Part shown: piece by piece, positions 42,660 to 50,082 of the stretch
How the letters are laid out: each line of letters opens with the position of its first letter
Numbering within the stretch: the stretch's first letter is position 1
DNA from: CAYGVT01 sp964353355
Lineage (GTDB): Archaea; Thermoplasmatota; DTKX01; GCA-020343715
Assembly: GCA_964353355.1 (NCBI GenBank)
Contig: CAYGVT010000014.1
Span: 62,001-126,000, forward strand
Direction: 5' to 3'
Length of the DNA: 64,000 nucleotides
Position numbers and translations under genes: made by a program
Notes under the pieces: model-generated
The model's database searches: none
What the model was told of the DNA's origin: nothing
Seen by the model: the letters and a program-made list of their open reading frames with translations, nothing else

Positions 42660-44264
42660 ATGGGAGGGGGGGAGCGCTTCGCAGCGCCTTGCGTGCTCGC
42701 CGTCGCGATGGCCTTGATCCTGACCGCCATGGCCGCCCCGGAGGCCGGGGGAGCCACGGTCCACGCGGGGGTAACGACCCGTGTCTCGCAGGACCCGGCC
42801 GACCACAGGTCCGCCGACGTCTGGGGCGACACAATCGTCTGGCTGGTCTACGCCGCGGCCCAGGCGTCCATCGTTGCCTACGACATCCCGACGGGAGCCC
42901 TGACCACCCTCTCCAGCACCGCGAGCTTCTCCGACGAGCCCCGCATCTGGGAGGACCGCGTCGTGTACCAGTCCAACAAGGCCGGGAACTTCGACGTCTA
43001 CCTCTTCAACTTGACGACCGGCGTCGAGACGCAGCTCACGACCGACCCGAGCGAGCAGTACAACCCGGACATCTGGGGGGACCGCGTCGTCTACGCTGAC
43101 TACAGGAACTTCAATTACGACATCTACATGTACGACCTCGCGACCTCCTCCGAGACGCGCCTCACCGACAACCTCTCGCAGCAGATGAACCCCGCCATCT
43201 GGGGCGATCGCGTGGTCTGGGAGGACACACGTAACGGCAACTACGACATCTACCTGTACGACATCCCGACCGCGACGGAGTCCAAGCTGAGCGAGTACAC
43301 CTCCAACGAGTGGTGCCCTGACATCTGGCAGGACGTCGTCGTGTGGGAGGACGCGGAGAACCCGGGACACGTCCGTATGCGCGACCTCGATGCCAGCGTC
43401 TCCCAGGTCCTCGGGCACATTTCGGACCAGCAGGCGTACCCCTGCGTCTTCGGCAACAAGGTGGCCTACACGGGCTCCGGGGCAGCGGATATGAACATAG
43501 TGACCTACGACATCGACTCGGGCAAGCTCACGGACGCCACCTCCCCCATCGCCCGCGATGGATTCCCGAGGATGTACGAGGACACCCTGGTCTGGGTCAG
43601 GCAGGAGGGCGTGTTCGGGCAGGTGTACATGATGTTCATGGACCGCGACAACGACGGCGTGGGGGACTCCGAGGACGCGTTCCCCGACAACCCCCTCGGC
43701 TGGAGGGACCGGGACGGCGACGGCCTCCCCGACCTGGAGGGCGTGCCCGAGGACCTCGAGGGCACGCTCGCGAGGCTCGAGGCGAGCGTGGCCACCGCCA
43801 ACGCGGCCGTCGGGGACCTCTCGCGGCAGCTGGCCGGGCTCGAGGCGTCCATCGCGCGCCTCCGTGCCGACCTCCTCGCCGAGCTGGACGGCCTGAACGC
43901 CTCCCTCCAGGGAGAACTGCAGGCGGAGCAGGCGGCGCTGACGGCGCGGATGGAGGCCATCGACTCGACCCTGGACGACCTTCGCAAGCTCGACGACATC
44001 CTCGCGGAGGTGAGGGCCCTGTCCGACGAGGTGAACACGACCCAGGGGAAGGTCGAGGACCTCGAGGCCGAGGACGGCTCCTCCATGGCCGGCCTCCAGG
44101 TGGCGCTCCTCGCACTGCTCGTCGTGCTCGCCCTCGTCACATTGGTGGTGCTCCTCAGGCGCGGCGCCCCCTCGCAAGGCCCCCCCCCCATCACGCCCCC
44201 GCCGCTGGTCCTGCCGCCAACCCCGCCCACGACCCCTCCGCCGGCCCCCCCGCCCATGGCCTAG
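42660..44264 (+). CDS. Surface TolB-like beta-propeller protein with coiled coil and Pro-rich tail
   Basis: This protein of about 534 residues starts with a signal peptide (CVLAVAMALILTAMAAPEAG). Six to seven blades repeat IWGDRVVY-D-RNxNYDIYLYD, typical of TolB/DPP-like extracellular propellers. A calcium-binding thrombospondin-type-3 stretch follows (DRDNDGVGDSEDAFPDNPLG, DRDGDGLPD). Then come a heptad-rich coiled coil of about 100 residues, one transmembrane helix (LQVALLALLVVLALVTLVVL) and a cytoplasmic tail made almost only of Pro, Thr and Ala. ATG 42660 has AGGTGG upstream; GTG 42648 or 42651 is in frame. It is probably a surface sensor or adhesin. Confidence 0.75.
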   Translation: MGGGERFAAPCVLAVAMALILTAMAAPEAGGATVHAGVTTRVSQDPADHRSADVWGDTIVWLVYAAAQASIVAYDIPTGALTTLSSTASFSDEPRIWEDRVVYQSNKAGNFDVYLFNLTTGVETQLTTDPSEQYNPDIWGDRVVYADYRNFNYDIYMYDLATSSETRLTDNLSQQMNPAIWGDRVVWEDTRNGNYDIYLYDIPTATESKLSEYTSNEWCPDIWQDVVVWEDAENPGHVRMRDLDASVSQVLGHISDQQAYPCVFGNKVAYTGSGAADMNIVTYDIDSGKLTDATSPIARDGFPRMYEDTLVWVRQEGVFGQVYMMFMDRDNDGVGDSEDAFPDNPLGWRDRDGDGLPDLEGVPEDLEGTLARLEASVATANAAVGDLSRQLAGLEASIARLRADLLAELDGLNASLQGELQAEQAALTARMEAIDSTLDDLRKLDDILAEVRALSDEVNTTQGKVEDLEAEDGSSMAGLQVALLALLVVLALVTLVVLLRRGAPSQGPPPITPPPLVLPPTPPTTPPPAPPPMA

Positions 44265-44310
44265 GGCCGGCGGGGATGGTCCCGGTACGGAGGGACCCGT
44301 GATGCCCCCG

Positions 44311-44964
44311 TCACCAGATGGGCGGGGCGGTGAGCAGGATGACGGTCCCGAGGCCCCCGAGGACGATGACGAAGAGCCCCAGCAGGAGGCCCCACCTGCC
44401 CTGCCGGGCCCCGCGCTGGAGACCCGACCAGGACAGCAGCATCCCGATGGCGCCGAGCACGATGGACACGAAGCCGAAGGGGAACACGATCATGAGCCCG
44501 ATGAAGCCAAGCACGATGCCGAGCGTGGCGGTGCTGTCGGCCTCGGCCTGGGGGGACGGCTGGCCGTAGTACGGGGCGGGATAGGCGTAGGGGTACTGGT
44601 ATGGGTAGGCGGTGGGATAGGGCGCCGGGTAGGGCGCGGGGTAGGCCGGGGGGTAGGCCGCGGGATAGGCCGCGGGATAGGCCGGGGGATAGGGCGAGGG
44701 GTAAGCCTCGGGGTAGGCGAACGGGTAGGCCGCTGGATGGGTCCCGGGGTACGGGGGCGGGGGATAGGCGCGTGCATGGGCCGTGGCGGGAGCGCCAGGT
44801 GAGGGCGCGGGGGTGGGCTGGGCCGGATGCAACGGGGGTGGCGGCGCCCTCCCCGCGCACGAGGGGCACAGGCCCGTCCTCACGTCGAGCCGGTCCTCGG
44901 AGCCACAGCTGGAACAGACCCCCCAGGCCGTGTCCAGGTCGCCCCGGCCACCGAAGTGGTGCAC
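44311..44964 (-). CDS. Zinc-ribbon membrane protein with tandem YP-rich repeats
   Basis: This protein of about 217 residues has an N-terminal CxxC pair set (VCSSCGSEDRLDVRTGLCPSC). A linker follows with about fifteen copies of a short AYP/PYP repeat (for example AYPFAYPEAYPSPYPPAYPA), ending QPSPQAEA. Two transmembrane helices (GIVLGFIGLMIVFPFGFVSI and GRWGLLLGLFVIVLGGLGTV) come last. The layout resembles DUF4190-type membrane proteins with low-complexity N-termini. GTG 44964 is preferred because a TATA-like GGCTATATGAGG near 45024 predicts initiation around 44997. The repeats could mediate self-association; function is unknown. Confidence 0.6.
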   Translation of the reverse strand: MHHFGGRGDLDTAWGVCSSCGSEDRLDVRTGLCPSCAGRAPPPPLHPAQPTPAPSPGAPATAHARAYPPPPYPGTHPAAYPFAYPEAYPSPYPPAYPAAYPAAYPPAYPAPYPAPYPTAYPYQYPYAYPAPYYGQPSPQAEADSTATLGIVLGFIGLMIVFPFGFVSIVLGAIGMLLSWSGLQRGARQGRWGLLLGLFVIVLGGLGTVILLTAPPIW

Positions 44965-45129
44965 GCCAACACCCGGCGGGCGCGCCGCGCGCCCGCCAGG
45001 CAGGCATTCGCCCCGGGGCCTCATATAGCCTTCGGGGATGTCTGGCCCGCGGCGGACGGAGGGGGTCATTCGCGCCCCGTTGGAACAGGGCCGCAACCCT
45101 TTTCTGGGAGGGCCCCAATCGCCGTGCCG

Positions 45130-45675
45130 ATGGGCCGTCTGCTCGAGAGGGAGAAGGTCGCCTACCTTGTAGTGGACATGCAAGACACCCTGCTCAAGAA
45201 GTGCCACGAGTGGGAATCCACCATGGGCCGCATCGTGGTGTTCTCCAAGTTCTGTCACATCCTCGGCCTCCCCATCGTGATGACCGAGCAGTACCCCAAG
45301 GGCCTCGGGAGGACGAACCTGGCCGTGCGCGAGGCGGCGGCCGTCGAGGCCATCCCGAAGACGACCTTCGACTGCTTCGGCGAGCCGGCCTTCGTCAAGG
45401 CCCTCGAGGCCACCGGCGCGAGGACGCTGGTCATCGCAGGCATCGAGACGCACATCTGCGTGACGCAGACCGCGCTGCGCGCCCTGGACAGGGGCATGAC
45501 GGTCCACGTGCTGGAGGACGCGGTGTCCTCGCGCGCGGAGTGGATGAAGGCCAACGCCGTCCGGCGCCTGAGGAAGGAGGGCGTGGTCGTGTCCAACACC
45601 GAATCGGCCATGTACGAGATGATGGGCGATTCGAGCGACCCGCTCTTCAAGCGGATGCTGTTCCTGGTGAAGTGA
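45130..45675 (+). CDS. Isochorismatase-like cysteine hydrolase
   Basis: This 181-residue protein has the family catalytic triad: Asp in YLVVDMQDTLL (about residue 16), Lys in AIPKTTFDCF (about 76-78) and Cys in GIETHICVTQTALRAL (about 113). The cis-peptide motif IET-H-ICV is intact. Relatives hydrolyse nicotinamide, isochorismate or other amides. The short length and KNAVRRLRKEG-type end are closest to the YcaC/nicotinamidase-related hydrolases of unknown substrate. ATG 45130 is chosen; GTG 45124 is two codons upstream. Confidence 0.85.
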   Translation: MGRLLEREKVAYLVVDMQDTLLKKCHEWESTMGRIVVFSKFCHILGLPIVMTEQYPKGLGRTNLAVREAAAVEAIPKTTFDCFGEPAFVKALEATGARTLVIAGIETHICVTQTALRALDRGMTVHVLEDAVSSRAEWMKANAVRRLRKEGVVVSNTESAMYEMMGDSSDPLFKRMLFLVK

Positions 45676-45705
45676 GGGCGCGCCCGCACGCCTCAGGACG
45701 GCCGC

Positions 45706-45969
45706 TCATCCCGGGAACTCCCCGTCCGGGAAAGGCCCGCCCCCGCCGCCCTCCTCGCCCCCCTCGCCATCGTCCTGGGAGCCGTCGTTGTAGAGCTTGG
45801 CGTAGTACTCCTTCTCGGATGTGGCGGTCCGGCGGCGGAATCGGTCGCACGTCTGCGAGTCGCGCTTGAGCATCTCCCACTGGACGCAGTAGCCGGTGTG
45901 GTCGTCCACCTCGGCCTCCCTCCTGTGCTCCCAGTAGAGGCAATCGCCGCAGAGCTCCTTCTTCGCCAT
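45706..45969 (-). CDS. Small Cys-containing protein, unknown function
   Basis: This 87-residue protein begins MAKKELCGDCLYWEHRREAE. Four Cys (CGDC, YCVQW, TCDRF) suggest a small metal site of the type seen in high-potential or zinc-binding peptides. The C-terminus is acidic and Gly-rich (DGEGGEEGGGGG). I do not recognise the family. GGTGTCAAG lies ahead of the ATG. A TATA-like element (minus strand ATTTATACA, near 46012) predicts a short leader. Confidence 0.6.
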   Translation of the reverse strand: MAKKELCGDCLYWEHRREAEVDDHTGYCVQWEMLKRDSQTCDRFRRRTATSEKEYYAKLYNDGSQDDGEGGEEGGGGGPFPDGEFPG

Positions 45970-46101
45970 CTTGACACCCGCCCGCAGTGACCGCTCAATG
46001 CCGACCGAATGTATAAATAATTGGTGATGCGGGCGTCATACTGAAGAATCGATGGGGGCGGGGGGGGGGCGATGGCCGACCCTGGCCTGGCGGGCTGGCC
46101 A

Positions 46102-46614
46102 TCACTTCTGCATCTTGATCAAGTCGCCGAACGTCACGCCGCCCGTCCTTGCGCGCTTCTTGCCCGAGTCCATCTGGAACTGGGCGGGCTCCTTGAGCTT
46201 GATGTCGAGGGCGGCCTCCAGCTTCCTCACGAGCTTGTCGTCGGGCCTGGCCTCCCCCGTCTCCAGGTGGGAGATGAGCGACTTCTTCTCGTTTATCCTC
46301 TGCCCGAGCTCGTCCTGCTTCCACCCCATGCGCTGGCGCCCCTCGCGGATGCGCTTGGGGAAGTCCTCGACCAGCTCCGCCCCCGCGCCCCCCTCGAGCA
46401 CGTCCTTGGGGCGCCCCCTGGACTGGGCCTGGGCGATGCGCTGCTGCTGGACCTCCTGGTCGGTCCCGTACGGGAGTGGCTGGGGCGGGGGGGCCTCCGG
46501 CTTGACCTCGTCCCCGAAGCGCGCGCACTCGTTGCACACGCCGAGCACCGTTCCGCCGACCGTGACCGTGCGGGTCCTCGGGACCTCCTTGCCGCACATC
46601 TCGCAAGACGCCAT
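46102..46614 (-). CDS. Multiprotein bridging factor 1-like regulator (aMBF1)
   Basis: The protein has about 170 residues. An N-terminal zinc ribbon (CEMCGKEVP and CNECARFG) is joined by a Pro/Gln linker to a Cro/C1-type helix-turn-helix, including FPKRIREGRQRMGWKQDELG and SLISHLETGEARPDDKLVRK. The C-terminus is basic. This domain order is the archaeal MBF1 family, linked to ribosomes and transcription. ATG 46614 (MASCEMCGKE) has GGAGTG eight bases upstream; ATG 46632 is six codons earlier. It shares a compact divergent promoter with the PAN gene. Confidence 0.9.
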   Translation of the reverse strand: MASCEMCGKEVPRTRTVTVGGTVLGVCNECARFGDEVKPEAPPPQPLPYGTDQEVQQQRIAQAQSRGRPKDVLEGGAGAELVEDFPKRIREGRQRMGWKQDELGQRINEKKSLISHLETGEARPDDKLVRKLEAALDIKLKEPAQFQMDSGKKRARTGGVTFGDLIKMQK

Positions 46615-46660
46615 GCGCACACACTCCAGCATCGTTCTCCGGACGGAAAAGACTGGGATA

Positions 46661-46670
46661 AACTATATAT
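46661..46670. promoter_or_regulatory. Shared, nearly symmetrical TATA box between aMBF1 and PAN genes
   Basis: AACTATATAT is readable as a TATA box on both strands. It lies about 50 nt from the aMBF1 start and 80 nt from the PAN start, and no second box is apparent between them. Confidence 0.45.
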
Positions 46671-46744
46671 CGACCTTACCGCATAAGAACCTTACTGAAT
46701 GGGCGTCTGGCCAGCGTGGGCCCTTTGCCCGGACCGGTGCTCGG

Positions 46745-47968
46745 ATGGAAGAGGCCGTGCAGACCGAACCGGTGGAGGAGACCGTCCCCTCCATCGTCGC
46801 GGACAGGATACAGACCCTCGAGGCGCGCAACGCGCAGCTCCTGGAGGAGCTCAGGCGCGCCGAGAGCGAGCGCAGGTTCGTCGAGAGCGAGCTCATCCGC
46901 CTCCAGAAGGAGATAAAGCGCCTCCGCGTGGAGCTCGACAGGCTCAAGACCCCCCCGCTCATCGTGGGCTCCATCAAGGACATCCTCGAGGACGGGCGCG
47001 TCGTCGTCCGCTCCACGACGGGGCCGGACTTCATCGTCTACGCGGCCGACTTCATCGAGAAGAAGGAGCTCAAGATAGGCTCGCGCGTGGCCCTCAACAA
47101 GCAGTCGCTCTCGGTCATCTCCATACTCCCGCCCTCCAAGGACACGCTGGTGGCCAACGCCGAGGTCATCGAGCGCCCCACCGTCACCTACGCGGACGTG
47201 GGCGGGCTCAAGGAGCAGATAGAGGAGCTCAAGGAGACGGTCGAGTACCCCCTGACGAGGCCGGAGGACTTCCGCGCGGTCGGCATCGACCCCCCGAGGG
47301 GCATCCTGCTCATCGGCCCCCCGGGCACTGGCAAGACCCTCCTCGCCAAGGCGGTCGCGGAGCGCACGAAGGCGACCTTCATCCACATCGTGGGCTCGGA
47401 GCTCGTGCAGAAGTACATCGGCGAGGGCTCGCGCATCGTGCGGGAGCTCTTCGAGATGGCGCGCGAGAAGGCCCCGTCCATAGTCTTCATCGACGAGATA
47501 GATTCCATCGGCGCCAAGCGCCTCGAGATAGCCACGTCGGGCGACCGCGAGGTCCAGCGCACCCTCATGCAGCTGCTGGCCGAGCTCGACGGCTTCGACC
47601 CCATCGGCGACGTCAAGGTCATCGCGGCCACGAACCGCGTCGACATCCTGGACGACGCGCTGCTGCGCCCGGGCAGGTTCGACCGCATCATCGAGATACC
47701 CATGCCCAGCAAGGAGGCGCGCGAGTCCATCTTCCGCATCCACACGCGGCGGATGAACCTGGCCGAGGGCCTCGACTTCGACTCCCTCGCCGGGCGCACG
47801 GAGGAGACGACTGGCGCGGACATCAAGGCCATCTGCATGGAGGCGGGCATGTTCGCCATCCGCGCCGAGCGCCGCGTGGTCACGGTCGAGGACTTCGACA
47901 AGGCGATTGCCAAGATACTCATCGGCGACGACGACATCGAGGCCCACACCGGCGGCATGTTCGCCTAG
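46745..47968 (+). CDS. pan: Proteasome-activating nucleotidase
   Basis: This 407-residue AAA+ ATPase unfolds proteins for the 20S proteasome. It has an N-terminal coiled coil (about residues 15-70), an OB domain (VGSIKDILEDGRVVVRSTTG), Walker A GPPGTGKT (about 190-197), Walker B IVFIDEID (about 246-253), and the second region of homology ATNRVDILDDALLRPGRFDR. The protein ends GGMFA. Most PANs end in a hydrophobic-Tyr-X (HbYX) motif that opens the proteasome gate; here Phe occupies the Tyr place. ATG 46745 is the only in-frame start in the plausible zone. Confidence 0.95.
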   Translation: MEEAVQTEPVEETVPSIVADRIQTLEARNAQLLEELRRAESERRFVESELIRLQKEIKRLRVELDRLKTPPLIVGSIKDILEDGRVVVRSTTGPDFIVYAADFIEKKELKIGSRVALNKQSLSVISILPPSKDTLVANAEVIERPTVTYADVGGLKEQIEELKETVEYPLTRPEDFRAVGIDPPRGILLIGPPGTGKTLLAKAVAERTKATFIHIVGSELVQKYIGEGSRIVRELFEMAREKAPSIVFIDEIDSIGAKRLEIATSGDREVQRTLMQLLAELDGFDPIGDVKVIAATNRVDILDDALLRPGRFDRIIEIPMPSKEARESIFRIHTRRMNLAEGLDFDSLAGRTEETTGADIKAICMEAGMFAIRAERRVVTVEDFDKAIAKILIGDDDIEAHTGGMFA

Positions 47969-47985
47969 GTGGGGAGGTGCGCCCG

Positions 47986-48519
47986 ATGCCCGGTGACGAT
48001 GGGGAGGGCTGCGGCGAGGGCAAGTCCGCTCCCAAGAGGGCCAAGGCGGAACAGGTCCCGCTGGGGTTGCGCAAGCCCCGGTCACCGGACTTCGACCCCG
48101 CACGTCACCAGGACCGGCAGGCCTGCGCGGACGAGCAGCGCGACCTCAAGGTGATGCGGCGCGCGGACGAGCAGCCGCTCGTGGCCCCCGAGAAGCACCG
48201 CGACTACCAGATACGCGACGGGGACGACCTCGACCGCCACCTCGAGGACATCTGCTCGCACAACGCGCTCATCGAGCTCATCGAGCGCGCCAGGCAGGAG
48301 GTCGAGCACGAGCTCGACGTCAGGGCCAAGGCGTTCAGGGGCGCGAGGCTGGACGAGCTTTGCGTGTTCGCGAAGGAGGCCATCATCGCCATGGGCGAGG
48401 AGAGGGGCTTCCAGGCGCTGCGCGCCCACGTGAAGGAGCTCGTCTTCAACGACGTCGTCTACGCCCAGCAGGAGCTGGACCGGAAGAAGGAAGCGTACAT
48501 GAAGAACGCGGGGAAGTGA
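47986..48519 (+). CDS. Helical protein downstream of PAN, unknown function
   Basis: The protein has 177 residues. The first 75 are charged and low in complexity (KSAPKRAKAEQVPLGLRKPR). The rest forms amphipathic helices (HLEDICSHNALIELIERARQ, RLDELCVFAKEAIIAMGEER). No family is recognised. It follows PAN by 17 bp with GGGGAGGTG ahead of the ATG, so it is co-transcribed. A link to proteasome function is possible only by position. Confidence 0.6.
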   Translation: MPGDDGEGCGEGKSAPKRAKAEQVPLGLRKPRSPDFDPARHQDRQACADEQRDLKVMRRADEQPLVAPEKHRDYQIRDGDDLDRHLEDICSHNALIELIERARQEVEHELDVRAKAFRGARLDELCVFAKEAIIAMGEERGFQALRAHVKELVFNDVVYAQQELDRKKEAYMKNAGK

Positions 48520-48556
48520 GGTAGACTTATATCCTCTCTTCCGCATTGAGCAATCC

Positions 48557-48937
48557 ATGAGCATAGACACCACTATCGCCTTATTGGCTTTCATCGTCGC
48601 CTTCGTCTTTGGGGCTCTTCAGTACTTCCTTTATCGGAAGCACTTACGGATCTTGGAGCAACAGCTCAATGACAGCAAATCAAAAACTGAGGCGCTTGAG
48701 AAGCTAGTGGGAAGCCTGAGGAAGATGATAGAGGCTTTCCAGGAAGCGCATCAAAGCTATGAGCGGCATCTGGAGTCGCTTGAGAAGATGATCAAAGCAT
48801 TGGAATCCAAGGGTCGTCCCAATGTCGAAATGGAGACAATGAAACTCGAGAGGGAGAAGATAAAGGCAGAGACACAACAGAGGAAAGCCGAGCAATCCTT
48901 TATTGAGACACTGTTCGATGCAATAACGCCTAAATAG
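48557..48937 (+). CDS. Small membrane-anchored coiled-coil protein, AT-rich, likely recent acquisition
   Basis: This 126-residue protein has one N-terminal helix (TTIALLAFIVAFVFGALQYF) and a long coiled coil (HLRILEQQLNDSKSKTEALE, KMIEAFQEAHQSYERHLESL) to the end. TATA ACTTATATCC (48524-48533) lies 27 nt from the ATG, so the message is leaderless. Base composition is visibly lower in GC than the flanking PAN and prenyltransferase genes, suggesting transfer. No family name is offered. Confidence 0.6.
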   Translation: MSIDTTIALLAFIVAFVFGALQYFLYRKHLRILEQQLNDSKSKTEALEKLVGSLRKMIEAFQEAHQSYERHLESLEKMIKALESKGRPNVEMETMKLEREKIKAETQQRKAEQSFIETLFDAITPK

Positions 48938-48974
48938 TATTCAATCCTACTATCATAGATTACAAGGCTAATAG

Positions 48975-48984
48975 GTTTATATGG
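48975..48984 (+). promoter_or_regulatory. TATA box of the GGPP synthase gene
   Basis: GTTTATATGG predicts initiation near 49006. Between it and ATG 49052 lies a tiny frame, GTG GAT TTG TGA (49018-49029), which I do not count as a convincing upstream ORF. Confidence 0.5.
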
Positions 48985-49051
48985 CCATCCCCTTTCGGCA
49001 GCCTTATCTATCGCCACGTGGATTTGTGACGGCCAGGGACGCAGGGATGGC

Positions 49052-50080
49052 ATGAACGACGAGCCCAACGCGCAGCAGTCTCGGGGCGCCACGCCCCCCC
49101 CGACCACCGGGAGCGCCGAGGGCTTCAGCGCGCTCGTCGACCAGGCGATGGCCGAGGTCGAGGCGCTGCTGCGCTCGTCGGTCGAGGGCACGACCGTCCT
49201 CGAGGACCTCGGGACGAACCTGCTGGGCGCCGGGGGCAAGCGGCTGCGACCCCAGCTGCTCGTGGCCTCCTACCTGGCCGCGGGCGGCCGCGAGCCGCGA
49301 CGCGCGGCCCCGCTCGCGGCGGCCTTCGAGCTCATCCACACGGCCAGCCTCATCCACGACGACATCACCGACGACCCGACGCTGCGCCGCCGCCGCCCCG
49401 CCCCCCACAGGAGGTACGGGATCTCGCGCGCGCTCGTCGCGGGCGACTTCCTGTTCGCGAGGGCGTTCGAGCTGCTGACCAGGGAGGACTACCAGGTCGC
49501 CAAGGCGGTCGCGGACGCCGCCATCGCCATGGCGGAGGGCGAGCACCTGGAGCTCGTGCGGTCGTTCGACGCCACGGTCACGATGGCGCAGTACACCGAG
49601 GTCATCGAGAAGAAGACGGCCTCGCTCTTCCGCGCGGCCACGAAGGCGGGCGCCCTGCTCGCGGGCGCGGACGCGCCCACGACGGCCGCCCTGGAGGACT
49701 ATGGCCGCCACCTCGGCGTCGCCTTCCAGCTCGTGGACGACGTCCTCGACCTCGAGCCGAGCGCCGCCGTCACCGGCAAGCCCTCCGGCATGGACCTGCG
49801 CGAGGGCCGCATGACGTCGGTGATGCTCTCCGCCCTCGAGCGGCTGCAGGGCACCGAGCGCGAGTTCGTGGTGCGCATCTTCACGGCACAGAGCCCGGCC
49901 CTCCCGGACGTCGACCGCGCGCTGGCCTTCGTGCGAGGCACGGGCGCGGGAGGCATCACGCTCGTCCTCGCCAAGAGGGAGCAGGAGGCCGCGAGGGCCG
50001 CCCTCGGCGACAGGTTCGACGCGGTCGCGCGCTCCTACTTGGAATCCCTGGCCCTGGAGGTCGTCAGCAGGAGGGCGTAG
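49052..50080 (+). CDS. Geranylgeranyl (polyprenyl) diphosphate synthase
   Basis: This 342-residue trans-prenyltransferase makes the C20 or similar precursor of archaeal lipids from IPP and allylic diphosphates. The first Asp-rich motif is DDITD (about residues 103-107), followed by RRRRPAPH. The second is DDVLD (about 228). The family motif GGKRLRPQL is at about 62-70. The chain length set by residues before the first motif cannot be told reliably by eye. It is followed within a few bases by a geranylgeranyl reductase gene, which supports a role in membrane lipid biosynthesis. Confidence 0.9.
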   Translation: MNDEPNAQQSRGATPPPTTGSAEGFSALVDQAMAEVEALLRSSVEGTTVLEDLGTNLLGAGGKRLRPQLLVASYLAAGGREPRRAAPLAAAFELIHTASLIHDDITDDPTLRRRRPAPHRRYGISRALVAGDFLFARAFELLTREDYQVAKAVADAAIAMAEGEHLELVRSFDATVTMAQYTEVIEKKTASLFRAATKAGALLAGADAPTTAALEDYGRHLGVAFQLVDDVLDLEPSAAVTGKPSGMDLREGRMTSVMLSALERLQGTEREFVVRIFTAQSPALPDVDRALAFVRGTGAGGITLVLAKREQEAARAALGDRFDAVARSYLESLALEVVSRRA

Positions 50081-50082
50081 GG

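Noticed and set aside
42598..42717. A 39-codon frame starting at the first ATG after the propeller gene TATA box
   Set aside because: It runs about 55 nt into the main gene in another frame, as expected by chance in GC-rich DNA, and has no tight stop-start geometry.
44570..44780. Regular short DNA repeats that could suggest a CRISPR array or minisatellite
   Set aside because: The period is a few codons and keeps the reading frame (AYP/PYP repeats); there are no unique spacers.
46699..48519. A 606-codon open frame overlapping the PAN gene in another phase, starting at an ATG close to the predicted transcript start
   Set aside because: Its PAN-overlapping part is an Arg/Gly/His-rich shadow of the AAA+ gene. 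Only its final part (47986-48519) has a ribosome binding site and normal composition, and is reported as its own gene.
49018..49029. GTG GAT TTG TGA as an upstream ORF of the GGPP synthase gene
   Set aside because: It starts about 12 nt after the predicted transcript start and ends 22 nt before the main ATG; there is no coupling geometry.
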